DNA from: Thermoleophilaceae bacterium
GTDB taxonomy: Bacteria; Actinomycetota; Thermoleophilia; Solirubrobacterales; Thermoleophilaceae
Assembly: GCA_019683805.1 (NCBI GenBank)
Contig: JADGHQ010000020.1
Span: forward strand, 1 to 39,989
DNA: 39,989 bases
Direction: 5' to 3'
Shown here: positions 39,010 to 39,989 of the stretch, piece after piece
How the letters are laid out: every line of letters starts with the position of its first letter
Position numbering within the stretch: position 1 is the first letter of the stretch
Notes under the pieces: generated by a model
Seen by the model: the letters and a program-made list of their open reading frames with translations, nothing else
Databases searched by the model: none
Told to the model about the DNA's origin: nothing
Position numbers and translations under genes: made by a program

Positions 39010-39989
39010 GCGAGCGCCGCCTCCCCGGAGGCCCGGCGGCCGCGGTTGACGAGCGCGCGAGCGGCGAGGTTCACGACCAGCGTGAGCACGAACAGCACGA
39101 GGCCGGCGGCGATCAGCGCGGCGCGGTGGAGCGGGTCGCTCGCGGCCTCGCCGAACTCGTTCGCGATCACCGCTGCGAGCGTGTACCCCTGGTCGAAGAT
39201 CGTGTCGCCGATCTGGGGCGCGTTGCCGATCACGAGCGTGACCGCGATCGTCTCGCCGATCGCGCGCCCGAGGCCGAGCATCGCGGCGCCCGAGATGCCG
39301 GCGCGCGCGTAGGGCAGCACGGCGATGCGGATCGTCTCCCAGCGCGTGGCGCCGAGCGCGAGCGCGGCCTCCTTCTGCTCCGAAGGGACCGTGGCGATCA
39401 CCTCGCGGCTGATCGCCGTGACGATCGGGACGATCATGATCGCGAGGATCAGGCCGCCGATGAAGTAGTTCGGGCCGGCTACGGGGCCGCCCACGAAGGG
39501 GAGGAAGCCGAGCTTGTCGGAGAGCCACTGCTCGGCGGGCTTCAGCTTCGGGATCAGGACGTAGACGCCCCAGAGCCCGAGCACGACCGACGGCACCGCC
39601 GCCAGCAGCTCGATCGTGAACGAGAGCGGGCCGCGCAGCCGGCGCGGGCAGAGCTCCGTGACGAACAGGGCCGTGGCGACGGCCACCGGCACGCCCAGCA
39701 GCAGCGCGACGGCCGATGTAGCGACCGTTCCCACGAGCAGCGGCAGCGCCCCGAAGATCCCCTTCGACACGTCCCAGTCGTTGTCGAAGGCAAAGCCGAG
39801 CACGCCGAAGCGGTCGAAGGCCGGCTTCGCCTCGACGTAGAGGCGGACGAAGAAGAACGCGATCAGGGCGAGGATCGCCGCGGCGAGACCCGTGAGGAGC
39901 CAGCGGAGCGCCCGGTCCGGAAGGGCGGACAGCGGCCGCCCCCCCCCCCCGCCCCCGGGCCGCGCCGCGCGGGGGGGGCCCGGCCCCCA
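39006..39989 (-). CDS. pstC: Phosphate ABC transporter permease PstC (partial, 5' end beyond window)
   Basis: This is the second permease of the phosphate importer. It is marked by [40 protein letters not shown] (EAA loop) and [24 protein letters not shown] at 39803 would cut off the first membrane helix. The frame continues upstream through FGV and [20 protein letters not shown] to RPLSALPDR, the usual PstC N-terminal helix, so the gene starts beyond about 39936. From there to the end the sequence is C/G homopolymer and still open but not credible coding. The start and a preceding pstS are outside the window. Confidence 0.9.
   Translation of the reverse strand, partial: WGPGPPRAARPGGGGGGRPLSALPDRALRWLLTGLAAAILALIAFFFVRLYVEAKPAFDRFGVLGFAFDNDWDVSKGIFGALPLLVGTVATSAVALLLGVPVAVATALFVTELCPRRLRGPLSFTIELLAAVPSVVLGLWGVYVLIPKLKPAEQWLSDKLGFLPFVGGPVAGPNYFIGGLILAIMIVPIVTAISREVIATVPSEQKEAALALGATRWETIRIAVLPYARAGISGAAMLGLGRAIGETIAVTLVIGNAPQIGDTIFDQGYTLAAVIANEFGEAASDPLHRAALIAAGLVLFVLTLVVNLAARALVNRGRRASGEAALA
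39937..39989. other. Low-complexity C/G run at window end
   Basis: A run of 12 C (39939-39950), then C5 and G8 runs, replaces the expected pstC 5' end. Nothing like it occurs elsewhere in the window, so it is probably a sequencing or assembly artefact at a contig edge. Confidence 0.6.

Noticed and set aside
1-39989. tRNA or rRNA genes, CRISPR arrays, transposases or attachment sites
   Set aside because: I looked for cloverleaf arms, regular spaced repeats, recombinase motifs and terminal inverted repeats and saw none; a covariance-model scan would be needed to exclude small RNAs.

Overview
The window is about 40 kb of very GC-rich DNA with tightly packed genes, many GTG/TTG starts and 1-4 nt ATGA/GTGA/TGATG overlaps. 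Together with the wHTH regulators (PucR, GntR-FadR, GntR-FCD), lipobox-type binding proteins, a secreted SGNH lipase and a DUF892 protein with an Arg/Ser/Ala tail, this suggests an actinobacterial lineage, probably Thermoleophilia/Solirubrobacterales. That placement is inference from gene content and base composition. The last ~50 bases are C/G homopolymers and look like a contig edge. I see no tRNA, rRNA, CRISPR array or insertion sequence, and no gene-free stretch longer than 300 bases.

Layout. 50-4042 (+): a four-gene polyamine-type ABC importer (ATPase, lipoprotein, two permeases). 4221-4937 (+): DUF892 ferritin-like protein with a histone-H1-like tail. 4968-8632 (-): small membrane protein, lone Clp-N-like protein, cytochrome P450 and a PucR regulator. 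8654-10503 (-): PII protein and ammonium channel. 10712-11122 (-): ChaB-domain protein. 11154-11600 (-): remnants of a MarR regulator and probably a universal-stress protein. 11616-13945: Nudix protein (-) divergent from a FadR-like regulator and fatty-acid hydroxylase-type membrane enzyme (+), with a perfect FadR-like operator at the regulator start. 14034-21761: SGNH lipase, aldo/keto reductase, benzoylformate decarboxylase-like ThDP enzyme (-), MurB, holin-4-like membrane protein, and an acyl-CoA dehydrogenase/kinase pair of the LvaC/LvaA or ACAD10/11 type.

21799-35426 (-) is the centre of interest: 14 genes on one strand. In transcription order these are a GntR-FCD regulator, LivK-H-M-G-F importer, two-cysteine Asp/Glu-type racemase, RidA, D-amino-acid dehydrogenase, a complete 2-oxoacid dehydrogenase complex (E1alpha, E1beta, E2, E3) and an SDR. 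They read as one pathway: import an amino acid, epimerise it, oxidise the D-form, hydrolyse the imine, and decarboxylate the 2-oxoacid to an acyl-CoA. A direct repeat with 12-nt period (consensus GTATRC-N6-GYATGY on the coding strand) lies in front of livK (exactly between a perfect TTGACA -35 and the -10), in front of the racemase and across the start of the regulator gene. It is a good candidate operator for the GntR protein.

35662-36549 (+): an unrecognised 295-aa protein. 36562-39989 (-): phosphate-uptake genes phoU, pstB, pstA and a pstC cut by the window edge.
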